A DNA stretch of 64,000 bases, taken from Plecoglossus altivelis (Eukaryota > Chordata > Actinopteri > Osmeriformes > Plecoglossidae). Under the pieces are notes generated by a model that was given only the letters and a program-made list of their open reading frames with translations, was not told where the DNA came from and did no database searches. The position numbers and the translations under genes were made by a program. How positions within the stretch are numbered: position 1 is the stretch's first letter; each line of letters begins with the position of its first letter. The stretch lies in NCBI GenBank assembly GCA_036571765.1, contig BROE01000024.1, positions 10,368,875-10,432,874 of the forward strand, given 5' to 3'. Shown one piece after another: positions 38,695 to 50,268 of this stretch.

Positions 38695-39038
38695 ACAGAC
38701 GTAGGTGTGGACCCTGCGCCAGCCCTGCTTGCGTTGGCTCTGGCAGCGTGGTGTGATACTGTAGACCTCCTCTGAACCAGAGGAACTTGCTCTTCTGCTG
38801 AGACCGTCCGGAGGTTCAAAAGACCCGGCTGCCAAGTCATTTACCGGAGTGGCTCTTCGGACAACACAGACGTAGGTGTGGACCCTGCGCCAGCCCTGCT
38901 TGCGTTGGCTCTGGCAGCGTGGTGTGATACTGTAGACCTCCCTCTGAACCAGAGGAACTCGCTCTTCTGCTGAGACCCGTCCGGAGGTTCAAAACGACCC
39001 GCTGCACATGTCATTTACCGGAGTGCTCTTCGACAACA
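38695..39038. repeat. Tandem duplication of about 171 bp (two copies)
   Basis: Copy one begins at 38695 and copy two at 38866. Both run ACAGACGTAGGTGTGGACC... to ...CATTTACCGGAGTG-CTCTTCG-ACAACA. Differences are almost all one-base insertions or deletions, several in homopolymers (CCTCC/CCTCCC, GACC/GACCC, AAAAGACC/AAAACGACC), plus a few substitutions. The block is flanked on the left by the G-rich run at 38548-38583. Confidence 0.93.
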
Positions 39039-41335
39039 GAAGTTGGAGTTCAAAACCTGGTGGTTCTCAGGTTGGCTGTGTCTTTGGCCTCTTGTTTACA
39101 TGTCCTCCCCAAGCCTGCATAGGTTTCCCCTGCAAGGCAGACATATCTGTCTAAGGTCAAGACAGGACATGTCCTGGACGCTTTCAACATCTTCATGTTT
39201 GTTCCAGGTTGACCTTTGTCCTGGGAGGGTTGGGAGGGCTGGCTCGACGCGGGCCTCAAGGTTGGGCTGGACGACGTCCTTCTCGCTGAGCTACCTCAGC
39301 TTGGCCACGGACCATTGAACAGACGCGGGGCAGCACATGACGAGGGGAGCCTCCTGAGGTAGGCTGAAGAAAACGCTCACGTGTTTACAAGTTTCATTCC
39401 AGCTGCTCAAGACGTTCTCTGTGTCCATGCTGGGAGCCGTGTAACATGTGCAAGCTGGACCCTCACCCTCCGGAGACATCCTGTATTCCAGAAATACCGG
39501 GGTTCATTGACTGCTATGAATGCGCTGGAGAGCTATGTCATTCAGTGGTATTTCTGTCAGTCTTGCATTGAGTGGTCGTTTACTGACAGATGAACTGTAC
39601 CGATGATGGTCTCAATATCCCTTGTGTTAATATTTAGTCCATTCATCTGAGTAGTCTATTTCATTGAGTTTTTCTTTCTCGCGGTCTGAACTTATCCTGC
39701 CCTTATTGTAGACGATGTCACTTCATTCTGACCTTTTGTACCATCCGTTCTTCACTTTGACAGATGGATGTTTCACAGGTTCGATTCCCCATGCAGCAGG
39801 TCAGATCTGATTGGCTCGACAGGTCATGGGAGAGGAAGTGTTCTCAAAGCTAAGGTAGGCTCAGTATTTACGTTCGGATGTTCATCCGCTGAGCACAGGG
39901 ACGGCTGACCCTCACATGGGGAGGGGAACGTACACAACACACACCCCAGGTGGACAGAGGCCTCTCTGACCTCCACAACAGAAGATATAGAGGAAAAGGT
40001 CACATGCATCTGTCTCTCTCTCTCTCCTCTTTCTCTCTTCTCTCTCTTCTGCTCTCATCCTCTCTCCTCAGGGTCTCAAAACTATATATCATGTTGTCTG
40101 AACACCCAGTTTATTTCATCTACCAAGTTGATATGTGGACCGGCTGATAAGCTACAATGCCAGAAATTGACGCAGGATGCTGGCTGCGGGCTGCTTCAGA
40201 AGAACTGAATTCGGTACTTCAGTAATATCCAATACCCACTCAGTCCCACCAGCCGTGTCCCTTTGCATGGCAACGTCTGGGTTTATCAAACCTGATGAAT
40301 AGTGTATTATGGGTGTAAAAACATGCTGGTGTGCTTAGTTTGGCCCTATCTGGCCAGCTGTGCCTTGCCTGATGAGAAGGATTCTCTCCAAGCGGTGTTG
40401 AGTGTTGCTCCTCTGAGCAGAGCTGTTTACGTAGGCCCCGTTTAAATATTTGAGGAGCACATGTGGGTCTGGGCGATAGCGCAGGGTTTCACCGTTAAAC
40501 CATGAAGGAGGAGATTTGCAGGGGGTCATTCTAACAGCAGTGTCAACAGACCAGGAACCTGGCCGGTCGACTCAGCAAACACACTAAAGCAAAGCGTTGA
40601 TGGCTGCTGTTCGGGAAAAAGCACCTTAGGTCTTCGGAGAACAGCTGGACAGGAGCCAACAAGTCCAGGAAGATGTTCCTGGGGTCTGTGATGTCCACTG
40701 TTTGATGCGCTTGACAGAAAAGCTTGCTGGGATATTCGTCAATGAGAGCTTGACATCATCGGCTGCTATGCTTCCATGCCAGGAGGTATTACGCAACAAG
40801 GTTAGTCTGCAGTGGACAAAGTTGCCGTGGAAATCCACCGTTTTATGTGTTTCAAGGAGACAGCTGTTCCACTCAGGAATGCCGGAAACCACATTGTACT
40901 GGTGATTCTAGACAATTGACTATTAGTTTTTGTGTAATAAAGCACTTTAATGGGCCCCATGGGGTAAAGAGAGAGAAGGAGAATCCCAGCTGAGAGAGAA
41001 GGTCCATGTGATAAGGGCCGAAGGGGGTTTGGGGTGCAGGTACTCTCTCTTTCATCCTCCTGTCCTCCTCCCTCTATTCTGTGCTTCTCCTGAGACACGA
41101 GTGTGGAAGTTTCCATCTCCCACCCACTCTGAGAGTGGAGGTGTTTGGAAGCGGAGTCCTTGGGAAGTGAAGGCTTCTGGGTTATGGCTCTGTTGTTGCT
41201 GCAGTTACACACCGTGGGTCTCTGTTTACCTTAGTCTCTTAGTGCAGATCCACAACCGCCCCACCCCCCCACACACACACACACTCCCCACAGCCTTCAT
41301 CACCTTCCTTACTGTCTCCCTCTGTCCTGCCCACA

Positions 41336-41662
41336 GGCATGCCAGCCTGCCACCTCCATACCTGTCTGTCTGCCATCTCCCTACCTGTCTACCTGCCAAG
41401 TCCCTAACTGTCTGTCTGCCACCTCCCTACCTGCCTGCCACCACTTCCTGTCTGTCTGCCACCTCCCTAGCTGTCTGTCATACACCCCCCTACCTGCCTG
41501 CCACCCCTACCTGTCTGTCTGCCACCTCCCTACCTGTCTACCCGCTCCCTCCCTACCTGTCTACCTGCGACCTACCTACCTGTCTGTCTACCTGCCACCT
41601 CCCTACCTGTCTGTCTGCCTGTCACCTCCCTACGTGTCTCCCTGCCACCTCCCTACCTCAAC
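41336..41662. repeat. Minisatellite, CTACCTGTCTGTCTGCCACCTCC-type unit
   Basis: About 14 variable units of 20-27 bases built from CTACCTGTCTGTCTGCCACCTCC. The plus-strand frame is open and reads repeated LPATSL/CLSACHLPT peptides; this is a repeat artefact. Confidence 0.93.
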
Positions 41663-42190
41663 GTAGGCTAGTTAGATTCACATGTGGTTGAAAATTCAAG
41701 TTTTGGTTTAACTGAGCAAACCATAACCTCCCCTCTGGATCACTATGGCCGTTTGTCTGTCTGACCCAACAGCAAGATCCTCGCTCTGGACATCTTTGGC
41801 GCTTCATCCTTCGAAGCTCCGGTAAACCACCAGAATTCTCACCACACTGTCCTCTTTCCAACCTTTCCATTGAACACCTCTTTCCTGAAGGTAATTTCCT
41901 CAGCCATAACACCTTCCCCACTAACACCACCTCCCTCCACACCTCTTCCTCCCTCGTCCTCTTCCCACCTGAGGGATTCCGGTCCTACACACAGGCCTGG
42001 CTGTTTTTCTGACCCACAAAGGTTTCCATTTCTCGGTCCCATTCCTTGACCCCCTTCCCCCTCCCTTTCCACACACACCCCCTACACACAACCGCACCCC
42101 TCTGGTCCTGTGAAAGGGAAGGAACACATCTCTTGGTAGTTCCACTGGAAAGAGGGCAAAGAGAAAGAATGACTGTTCAGTCTTCTTAGA

Positions 42191-42193
<3 letters not shown>

Positions 42194-42239
<46 letters not shown>

Positions 42240-42240
42240 T
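42194..42240. repeat. (GT)n microsatellite
   Basis: About 20 GT units, then ATGTGTGT. Confidence 0.95.
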
Positions 42241-44205
42241 GGAGAGATGCCTGCAGCAGACACAGTTGGTTTTGTTTATTTGAATGGCAGCAGGGGGAAC
42301 ATGCAGCTCTGTATTAGTGGTCCGGTCTGACGAGATGCCAGTAACAGTCTCACGCACAGAGGGGGTTTAATATGTCTAAATGGGAATCCAAATAATCTTC
42401 AAGCTAGCCTTCTGCAATGAAGACCTCTCAAAACTCACATTAGGCTTCTCCTCCAGAATTAATTTAGCCATAATTACAGTCCAGACTCAGTCTGGTGTCT
42501 CACACTGTATGATGTGGTACATGGATGTCGGAGAAGCTGCTGTGTAGATACAGACAGACACTCAACTAGGATCGACGAACAACTGGGCAAGGTCAGGCTA
42601 AGACAGCTCTTTCCCTGGTCAAGCATTTGGCACAGGACATCAGAGTATCTTTACAAGTGTGTCTGTACTGACATGTTCACATTTGGAAACAATCTTTTGC
42701 AGAATAAAACCGGATATATGATTATTCCTGGAATATTGTGGAATGCTATCCTGCATTTCTGTGTTCTTTAGGTTGCCTGTAGTCTCTGGATACATTACCA
42801 TGCCTTTTCATTTAGACTACGAAGGGAGCTTTGTCCAATTATTGCAAGCCACCTGTTTTACAGCTGAATAGCAGCATGTCAGATCCAATCAATTGAACAA
42901 TATGCAACCAAGTGCTGCTCCAGGAAGAGGTTTATTTTGTCAGCTGTCTGATCAGTTGTTGGCTGACTGTCTCTGCTGGAATATACAGCGGTCCACACAA
43001 GCGGACCATTACACACCGTTGCAGCACGTTGATGGCATTCTCACTCTGCCAAGGAATGTGGCTGAATCGGTTGAAGATGGGACAATAGTGACATCTAGTG
43101 GTGGAGAAAGTGAAAATATCCTTACGATGTCACTGCAAGAATATTAGACTTGATGAGAAACCTTCAAAGATGTCCAAAAATAATGTTATCGGTTTAAATA
43201 AAAGGATGGGAAATCATTGATTTTTGTTTTTCATCAAAAAATGTCAATATTTCAAAGGTTTTCATGTACTGTCTTAGGTAAGTGATCATGTATTGAAATT
43301 GCCTCGCCAGAATACTTAGGTCTTTTAAAAATATTAGGATTGGCTCTGGGTGTTCCAAGCCTAATGTCAAACAAAGTATCTCTTCCTATTTAGTATTTTA
43401 GCGAGTCCCTCCTGTATTAACACTCCTGTGTGTGAATGAGGAAGTGACATGACATGGGAAGTCTACTCAGTATGTCAAGACCATGGATGTATGTGTGCGT
43501 GCGTGTGTGCTCGCGCGTGAGCGTGTGTGTGTGTGTGAGCACATGGGTGAGCTGGGAAATGCTATAGCTTAACATCTGGCCATGTGAAGTCAGGTTGGGG
43601 TACTTGGACATGGGTGGATATTGACCAGGTCCTGGTGCCACCATGAATGTTGAATGTAGTTATATAAGGTTTTAAGACATTGTACAAACAGCATAAAATA
43701 ATGATGTTCCTGGTTTCGCCATGGAGAACTGTATGCTGTATTAAACAGCATGTGTACGTTTAATCATCCACCTTATGAAGTATAACAAGTTCCGCTTAGT
43801 TTAAATCATGTTCAGATCATGTTTGGGTAAACAGTGACAAAAACACGAACATGCAACTTTCACAGTTGGTAAGAGCAGCTTGTTGATCTAAACAGCATGT
43901 TACATTTTCACACCACCAAGTATTTTAGCGTTTTATAAGTACAGTATTTGATCATAAAAGTAAGCTGTTTTGGTTTGTAAGATCCCCAGTCTCCACAACA
44001 CTGGGCTTATATAACAAGGAAAAACATGACCTGAAAGAAGCGACCCCTCAGATGAAGAAACTCATGGTTCACATTCGGACTTTCCAGCTACATGGATAAT
44101 AGGATGACTCTTAACTTATCCAGCTTCCTACACAACACAGTCTCTTATGTATGTCAATCACTAAAAGTGCTTTTCTTGTGCAACCAGCAACAGATACTCA
44201 TCCAC

Positions 44206-44378
44206 AGCATGCGGAATGAATCCCTCTTTAATTTTGTATAAATTATAAAACGTAGAGACTAATGTTACACTGCACTGTAGTGATGTGACTATTGTAGTTG
44301 TGTGTCTTGTAAATAACATGGTTCTGGCTCCCCCCCCCCCCCCATCTGAGGAACGGGACCCCGGCGCCATCTGCTGCC
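44206..44378 (-). other. GDAP1: GDAP1 3' UTR (inferred)
   Basis: From the GDAP1 stop to a minus-strand ATTAAA at 44232-44227. A run of 14 C (plus strand) lies at 44330-44343. The end is inferred from the hexamer; a more distal site cannot be excluded. Confidence 0.35.
44330..44343. repeat. Poly-C run (14 bases)
   Basis: A C homopolymer just beyond the GDAP1 stop codon; its length is uncertain in any assembly. Confidence 0.9.
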
Positions 44379-44840
44379 TCAGCTGAGCATCAGCCTCTTC
44401 TTCATGTAGAGGAACGCCAGGTAGGCAGCCCCTCCCAGGATGCCTATCACCAGCGTGGAGCCAATCAGCGCCGGCGCCCTTTTCCGGGCCAAGCGGAACG
44501 CCACTGGCAGGACAGCAGAGATCAGGATGTTGTTGACGTGACCTAGAACCCTTCGGAAAGCTGGCCGGTCTAGCACGCGCTCGTAGTAGGTCTCCAGGTT
44601 GACACGTTTGCCGTTGCCCCAGTAACGGCGTGAGAGGCCCAGGAACTTGAGGCGGTGGAGAGTGACGGCCAGGGAGACATCCGCCATGCTGAAGAAGTCG
44701 CCACACAGCCAGGCCTGCTTGCCATCCTCTACAGGGGACGAGGGAGGGAGGGAGGGAGGGAGGGAGGGAGAGGGAGGAAGGGGGATATTGGGAGAAAATT
44801 ATAGGGTTGAAGAGAGAGCGAGAGAGCGATAGAGAGAGGG

Positions 44841-44879
<39 letters not shown>

Positions 44880-47576
44880 AGAAGGTAATAGGAGAGAAAG
44901 GGTGTGGGGGCAAGGATAGAGACATTAGTCATGCCATATCAAGAACAGGATTATAACTCTATTAATGGCTACCAGTGGTCCGTCACACCTTTACACTGTT
45001 CTGTGTAGCTCTGCATCCCCTAAATTAATCTCCTACTCTACTCTAGTGTCCTCTGGTCTGCTGCAGTACCTGGTGTCTCCTCCACCCTCCTCTGCAGCTC
45101 TGTCTCCACCTGGTCCATCACATTTTCCAGCTCTTCCAGAAGTTTCTTCAGGTACTTCATGTTGTCATGGTCAAACAGTTTGTGCTGGAGGAGAGACATG
45201 TTTTATACATTGACTCGTAACAGGAGCGAAAGGGCTTTGTTACTGAACAGACTGCTCATATTCTCATATAGTCGATATGGAATTGACATTTCGAGAAGCC
45301 ATGGTTCTACAATTACCCCCAGAAAAAAATTAAAGTTTTGCCACACAAGCTATTTTCATGAATAATAGAGCGTAAACAGCACACATCCCACTTCAATGAT
45401 CCAAACCCTGACACATACTTTCAAGCGCCTCTGTTTTGCTATGTAAGCATCTTTTAGCTCCGGGTTCTCCTCTGCCAGTTTCTTCAACTCCGACTCAGTG
45501 TTTCCTATTTGCGCTGTCACGCACAAACACAGAACAAACAACTGCTTAGCGTGAGTGGGTTTTTAAGTATTTCGTCACGTGAGTGTATGACGCGTGTGCG
45601 TGCTGGTCTTACTGCGTATGCGTGTGGTGGCGTAGGCCGGGATGTGGGAGTCCACGGTGATCTCAGGGTGGAGGATGCAGCCGTGCGTGTAAGCATCCAT
45701 CTGCAGGGAGTCCAGGAGCTCTCTGTAGTGCTGAACTCTATGGTAGTACATGCTACCTTCCTCTGGGATCAGCTTAGGAGTGCCTTCTGAGGAAACACAA
45801 GACCCACTTGACATGAGAGTACTGCATGTTTTAAATGACTGACTTTTGAGATATGTTTGTAGACAGCCTACATTATGCTCAAGGTGTTTGTGTTGATGTA
45901 AGTATAAATGTCATCATACACATATGTGATAAAACATAAATGCTTGGAGACAAGACTGCAGACAACATCATAGGACCATGACGGCTTGTCTCCTTGCTTC
46001 ATCGCTTCAAGTGATGAACTTCCTTGAAACTCATCATCCAAAGAGAGCCTCTCTCTGTTATCATCAAGTTCAATCTTGTTTAAACAGGAGCAAAGTCTTT
46101 GTACTGGATAGCCAGGTCACTTCAGTATCGCTTCTCACACTTACCAGTCTCTCGCTCTCGCTCTCTCTCTCTCCACATTAGCTCCACAGCCACAGTGAAC
46201 TTAAAATGGGTCAATGTAAAATCAAGGATAAAGAGGACAAATTAAGAGGGCAGATTCAAATAAATAATTGATGAACAGTAAACATACACAAACACCCCTG
46301 CGGAGTTGTCCTCTAGGAAATGAATCTCAGGCAAATGAACAAACTTATAACCAATAGAAAAAGGGATGAAAATGGGCTGAATGGACACGTAGGAATATAC
46401 GTATGCATGTAATATGCACTTAGAGTCTAAGAGGGTCCAAGGACAGGGGATGTTCTGGGATGTTTGTCAATTTGCTGAAGTCACTTGGACATTGTTTATT
46501 GTTTACCTTGCTTTGCTGTTTATATATACAGTATATGTTCTATGTTTGCACTTCCCTGCCACAATAAATTCTGTGCTTGTGTATCTTGCATGGCGAAGAA
46601 AAACCGATTCCGATTCCGATTCTGATTAAGGAATATACCCAGTATATCCACATCCATACCAACCCTGTAGCACCTGCTAACAGGGCGTCGTTCACACAGG
46701 ACCCTACCATCTCTAAAGTTCTGCTCCAGGTAGTCCAGGATCTGGACCGGGTCGCAGATGACGTGGTCATCGTGGGCGAGGACGGGCACCTCTCCGGCTG
46801 GGTTGAGGTGCATGAACCAGGGCTCGTTGTGCTCACTCAGTGGCAGACTCACGTCGTACTCCTCACGGCGCAGGCCCTTCTCCGCTATGGCCAGACGCAC
46901 CTGCAGCACAGACGCAGTTACACGCCAAGTTCACGTCTTTGGCTGTTGGAACTTCACTCTCTGTGCTCTTATACACTTGTTCAGTTGATTCTCTCAAATG
47001 TCTGTCTGCCAGAGTTTCAGAAAACTCAATACATTTGTGCTATCGTGGCATTCACTTCCAGTTATGGACAAAGTGTATTTCTAAATGGCTCATGTTTCTA
47101 TGCAGAATCACATTCCACTGTTTCTGTGTGAGGTTTTTATGGGTGTAATTGAAGTCAAAATGTTGGATATGGAAAGTCAGTTTTCATATAATCTGTCTTT
47201 CAGTGCAATCTATATTCATCACTTGCTTCATGAGTTTCCACTGCATGCGACCCACACATCCCATTAAAACTATCTATCTGAATATGTTCAAGTACCGGTA
47301 GACTACATACACACAGATTTACATACACCGGCGCATACAGTAAAATAAGACGATGGCGAACTGCAACTGTCCATTGCTGTGGTGCTGAAACAGAGAGCGG
47401 ACATTCACCTTTTGCGAACTGAAAGACTGCGTCCAGTGATAGAGGGTCAGTTTGGACTGTTGGAGCTTTGAATATTCTGTCACAGCTCCACTCAGATCCT
47501 TAATCTCCTGAAATGCGTCCTCCTTGATGAGGATCTCCTTGTCATCGTCAGGTTCTGTGCTGTTTTCTGCCGCCAT
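44379..47576 (-). CDS. GDAP1: GDAP1, ganglioside-induced differentiation-associated protein 1: GST-like mitochondrial outer-membrane protein, complete
   Basis: Six coding exons on the minus strand: 47576-47409 (168 bp), 46900-46708 (193), 45786-45613 (174), 45513-45419 (95), 45184-45070 (115) and 44728-44379 (350 with TGA). All introns are GT-AG and the phases agree; 1095 bp give 364 aa (human 358). Residues 1-40 are an acidic leader. A thioredoxin-like GST-N domain begins at LTLYHWTQSFSSQK and includes EHNEPWF and GEVPVL. Then come the family-specific alpha4-alpha5 segment (YAKQRRLK type, HKLFDHDNMKYLKKLLEELE) and a GST-C domain (AWLCG, ADVSLAVTLHRLKFLG, WGNGKR). A hydrophobic stretch around 315-325 precedes the tail anchor, about 336-357, with KKRLMLS at the end. 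In mammals the protein sits in the outer mitochondrial membrane, affects fission and redox state, and is mutated in Charcot-Marie-Tooth disease. It is transcribed divergently from JPH1. Confidence 0.97.
44745..44880. repeat. (GGGA)n and (GA)n tracts in GDAP1 intron 5
   Basis: GGGAGGGAGGGA at 44747-44775, then GAGAGCGAGAGA and pure GA to about 44875. On the gene's own strand this is a pyrimidine tract right after the donor side of the intron region. Confidence 0.9.
46430..46627 (+). mobile_element. Retroelement 3'-tail-like repeat with (GATTCC)n end, inserted in GDAP1 intron 2
   Basis: TTTGCACTTCCCTGCCACAATAAATTCTGTGCTTG-type wording, then GCATGGCGAAGAAAAACCGATTCCGATTCCGATTCTGATT. The ending, AATAAA followed by hexamer repeats of GATTCC, is a common ending of dispersed teleost repeats. 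The left border is a guess. The insertion is antisense to GDAP1, about 80 bases from exon 2. Confidence 0.6.
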
Positions 47577-47580
47577 TTTA
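47569..47580 (-). promoter_or_regulatory. YY1-like motif overlapping the GDAP1 start codon
   Basis: Plus-strand GCCGCCATTTTA (minus TAAAATGGCGGC) matches the YY1 consensus AANATGGCGGC, with the motif's own ATG being the GDAP1 start. Such sites mark TATA-less promoters with short 5' UTRs. The match is seen; function is inferred. Confidence 0.5.
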
Positions 47581-48866
47581 GCTGTCAGTGCTTTAGGGGC
47601 GGATGGGAGTTAGCTACATCCACCCATCGAGCTGAGATGCTGAACGTTGCGTCATCAGTACCCCACCCCTACGGAGGTTTGTGGGAATGAGTCCACAGAG
47701 GATTTGAATGAGACCGCTTATTATAGCTCTACAGCATAAATCGGAATCATAGTTATAACATTAAGTACATGCATGCTGTGTCAAATGATCAAATTTGTAT
47801 AAATTAGGAAGGCTATTTGTTAAGACAAGACATAGGCCCATATTTATATTCATCTAACTATTTGGGCATTGAACGGATGATTGAACACACATCATGTATT
47901 CCGCTAAACAGGCATAAACAGTATTGATGATATAGAGTAGATTGTGCGAGTCCTTGTTGGATTAATGTAGTTTGTTACCCTAAACGAACGACAGATGTCA
48001 CTGTTAACCACACTAATCTCTGCCTACTCAAAAAGTCGTTCATCAGATGATGAAATCTTTTTAATTTACAAAGATTTTTCAAGCTTTATTTTGAAACCTC
48101 TTCAATAAATTGGACTATGGAGAGATTGTTGCGCGATATTATGTGGACATATATCTACATCCGGTAGTTATGACATACTTATTTGTAGACCTATAACTTG
48201 TAACCTGGGAGCAACAGCTGTATCGAGAAGCTTACAAACATGGTATTTCCCTCTTGGCCATGGCACACAAAAAAATAGAACCGCGAAGAACACACCTGTG
48301 CAAGGCAGTAGGCGCGTTTTTCAAACATTACGTCGGTGGCAGGTTGAGCAGTAGTGCTGGAGGGGCTCTGCCATTTGAAGTATGATTTATTGGCGAACAG
48401 CGGTACATTATTCAGAGGACTCGAGCGCGTACAGCCGTACACGCTCTTAATTAGCTGAGGGGGAAGAGAGTGGGAGGTACCACTGGCATGACGTTGCAAT
48501 TGGCAGTGTCTTTCTTCGGCGGCGACTCGATGCTTCTCTCTCTCCCTCTGTGATCAGTGGGTGAGAGGGCGGTGACAGTAGCGTCAGACACAGCGGCGGA
48601 TACAGGCGTGCTACTTGGGTAAATGACGCTATCCATTCATGGGTTTCATACACTAAACATTACGCATGCTTTTTTTATTAGATATTCATCTTTGGAAATT
48701 GTCTCTTTTGATCACATTCATGCTTGTCATTGGTTTGATTCAGTTTCTTCTGTAAACAGAGTCATCCTCTTGTTGGCTCATCCTTTCTTCGGTCCTGGAT
48801 CCCGCGGGGGAAATACGAGACAATTGAGTCTACGCCGCGTTCAGCTTCATTTGTAGCCTATTCTGA
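47577..48866. promoter_or_regulatory. GDAP1/JPH1 divergent intergenic (promoter) region
   Basis: 1.29 kb separates the GDAP1 ATG (minus) from the JPH1 ATG (plus). A GC box (GGGGCGG, 47596-47602) and a CRE-like TGCGTCATC near 47650 lie on the GDAP1 side. The middle is AT-rich (47,700-48,250), and the JPH1 side from 48,300 is GC-richer with several CpG. No TATA box stands out for either gene. Start sites were not located. Confidence 0.55.
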
Positions 48867-50203
48867 ATGACGGGCGGAAGGTTTGACTTCGACGATGGAG
48901 GCACTTACTGCGGGGGGTGGGAGGATGGCAAAGCCCACGGACACGGCATCTGCACCGGACCCAAGGGCCAGGGCGAATACGCCGGGTCTTGGTCCCACGG
49001 CTTTGAGATAGTGGGGGTCTACACCTGGCCAAGTGGGAATACCTACCAGGGCTATTGGTCTCAGGGGAAACGACATGGGCTCGGAGTGGAGACCAAAGGA
49101 AAGTGGCTGTACAGAGGCGAGTGGAGTCACGGTTTTAAGGGTCGTTACGGGGTTCGCCAGAGCCATAATACACCTGCCAGATACGACGGGACCTGGAGTA
49201 ACGGGCTTCAGGACGGATACGGGATCGAGACTTATGGCGATGGAGGTAAGACACAGCAGCAATGGCCTGCTATAATTGAAAATGATCGGATGTATTTTTA
49301 TTTTATTTTATCGCGTGCGAGTTCCTTTAAACCGATATCCATTAAATGGGGTCTCGACGTGCGTGCGAGGATGTCCATTCAGACATAATGAGGTGACAAT
49401 GGAGAAGCATTAATCCATTAATCTAAACCGAATATCAAAAAGGAATTTGCCAGACTACTGTTGGGGTTCGAGTTAATGTTGCGCACTAAATCTGTTGCGA
49501 GCGCCATGTTATTAATAGGCCGTCCTTAAATATGATCATAAATTAATTCAGAATCATTATAATTATTTAAGAGACGTTAAACTGACTCCAGAAATGTTGT
49601 TCACACCACATTACTAGCTGTTGTTTCACCAGTTTAGTGGAAGTTATCTGGTTTGGTCCGTGACCAGCCACTTGCATTTTTAGCCATTGATTTCTACTCA
49701 TGTGACAGTGTATTCAGGCCGAGGGCAAAGCCGCTCCTGTCACCGACGCGATGGTACAATGCATCGTTAACTAGTTTTGAATGGTCAAATCAGGGCACAG
49801 TAAGCACACAGACCCAATCCAACTAACTAACGGGACTATCACAGATCCTTGTGGGATTTTCAAAATAAAACCCGGGAGAAATTCAAAGCACACCGAAATA
49901 ACACCTCGCACTCAAGTGTGTCACCCCACTGTCGGTAAAAAGGGTTTATTGTTTGGAGGTTAGTCCGCCACACGGGTAGTACTGACACAGTCCCAGCTGT
50001 TGACGCGTTCAGCAGGGTGTTGTAAGTGAGAACAGACCCGGTTCACACCTTCTGGGCATGTTTGATCTGCGTGATCAGTATAGAACAGCCACAGACTTAG
50101 TCCATCAGAGGCGTGAGTAGAGGTACCCTGGTCAAACATCCGTCCTTCTGTTACCACTCAAACGCATGCTATGCAACGCAGTGTTGGAGAGAGGGAGAGA
50201 GAG

Positions 50204-50268
<65 letters not shown>

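Larger units (their letters stand above)
19413..44205. other. PI15-GDAP1 intergenic region
   Basis: About 25 kb in which I found no gene. It is mostly unique AT-rich sequence. Repeats with their own entries include a diverged tandem repeat at 24420-24860, an AT hairpin at 24694-24742, a palindrome at 28874-28897, (AC)n at 31176-31226, CT tracts at 31879-31940 and 32640-32900, a LINE end at 33245-33672, a 48-bp repeat at 35316-35490, a G-run at 38548-38583, a duplication at 38695-39038, and a minisatellite at 41336-41662. Open frames of up to about 230 codons here lack family features. Long-range enhancers are possible in such a spacer but cannot be read from one sequence. Confidence 0.6.

Noticed and set aside
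39778..39788. GGTTCGATTCC, identical to a tRNA/SINE B box
   Set aside because: The flanking bases do not form a T-arm stem and no proper A box lies upstream, so neither a tRNA gene nor a SINE is supported.
41008..41691. 227-codon plus-strand frame
   Set aside because: Its second half is the CTACCTGTCTGT minisatellite; no evidence of coding.
46577..47131. 184-codon plus-strand frame
   Set aside because: Antisense shadow of GDAP1 exon 2.
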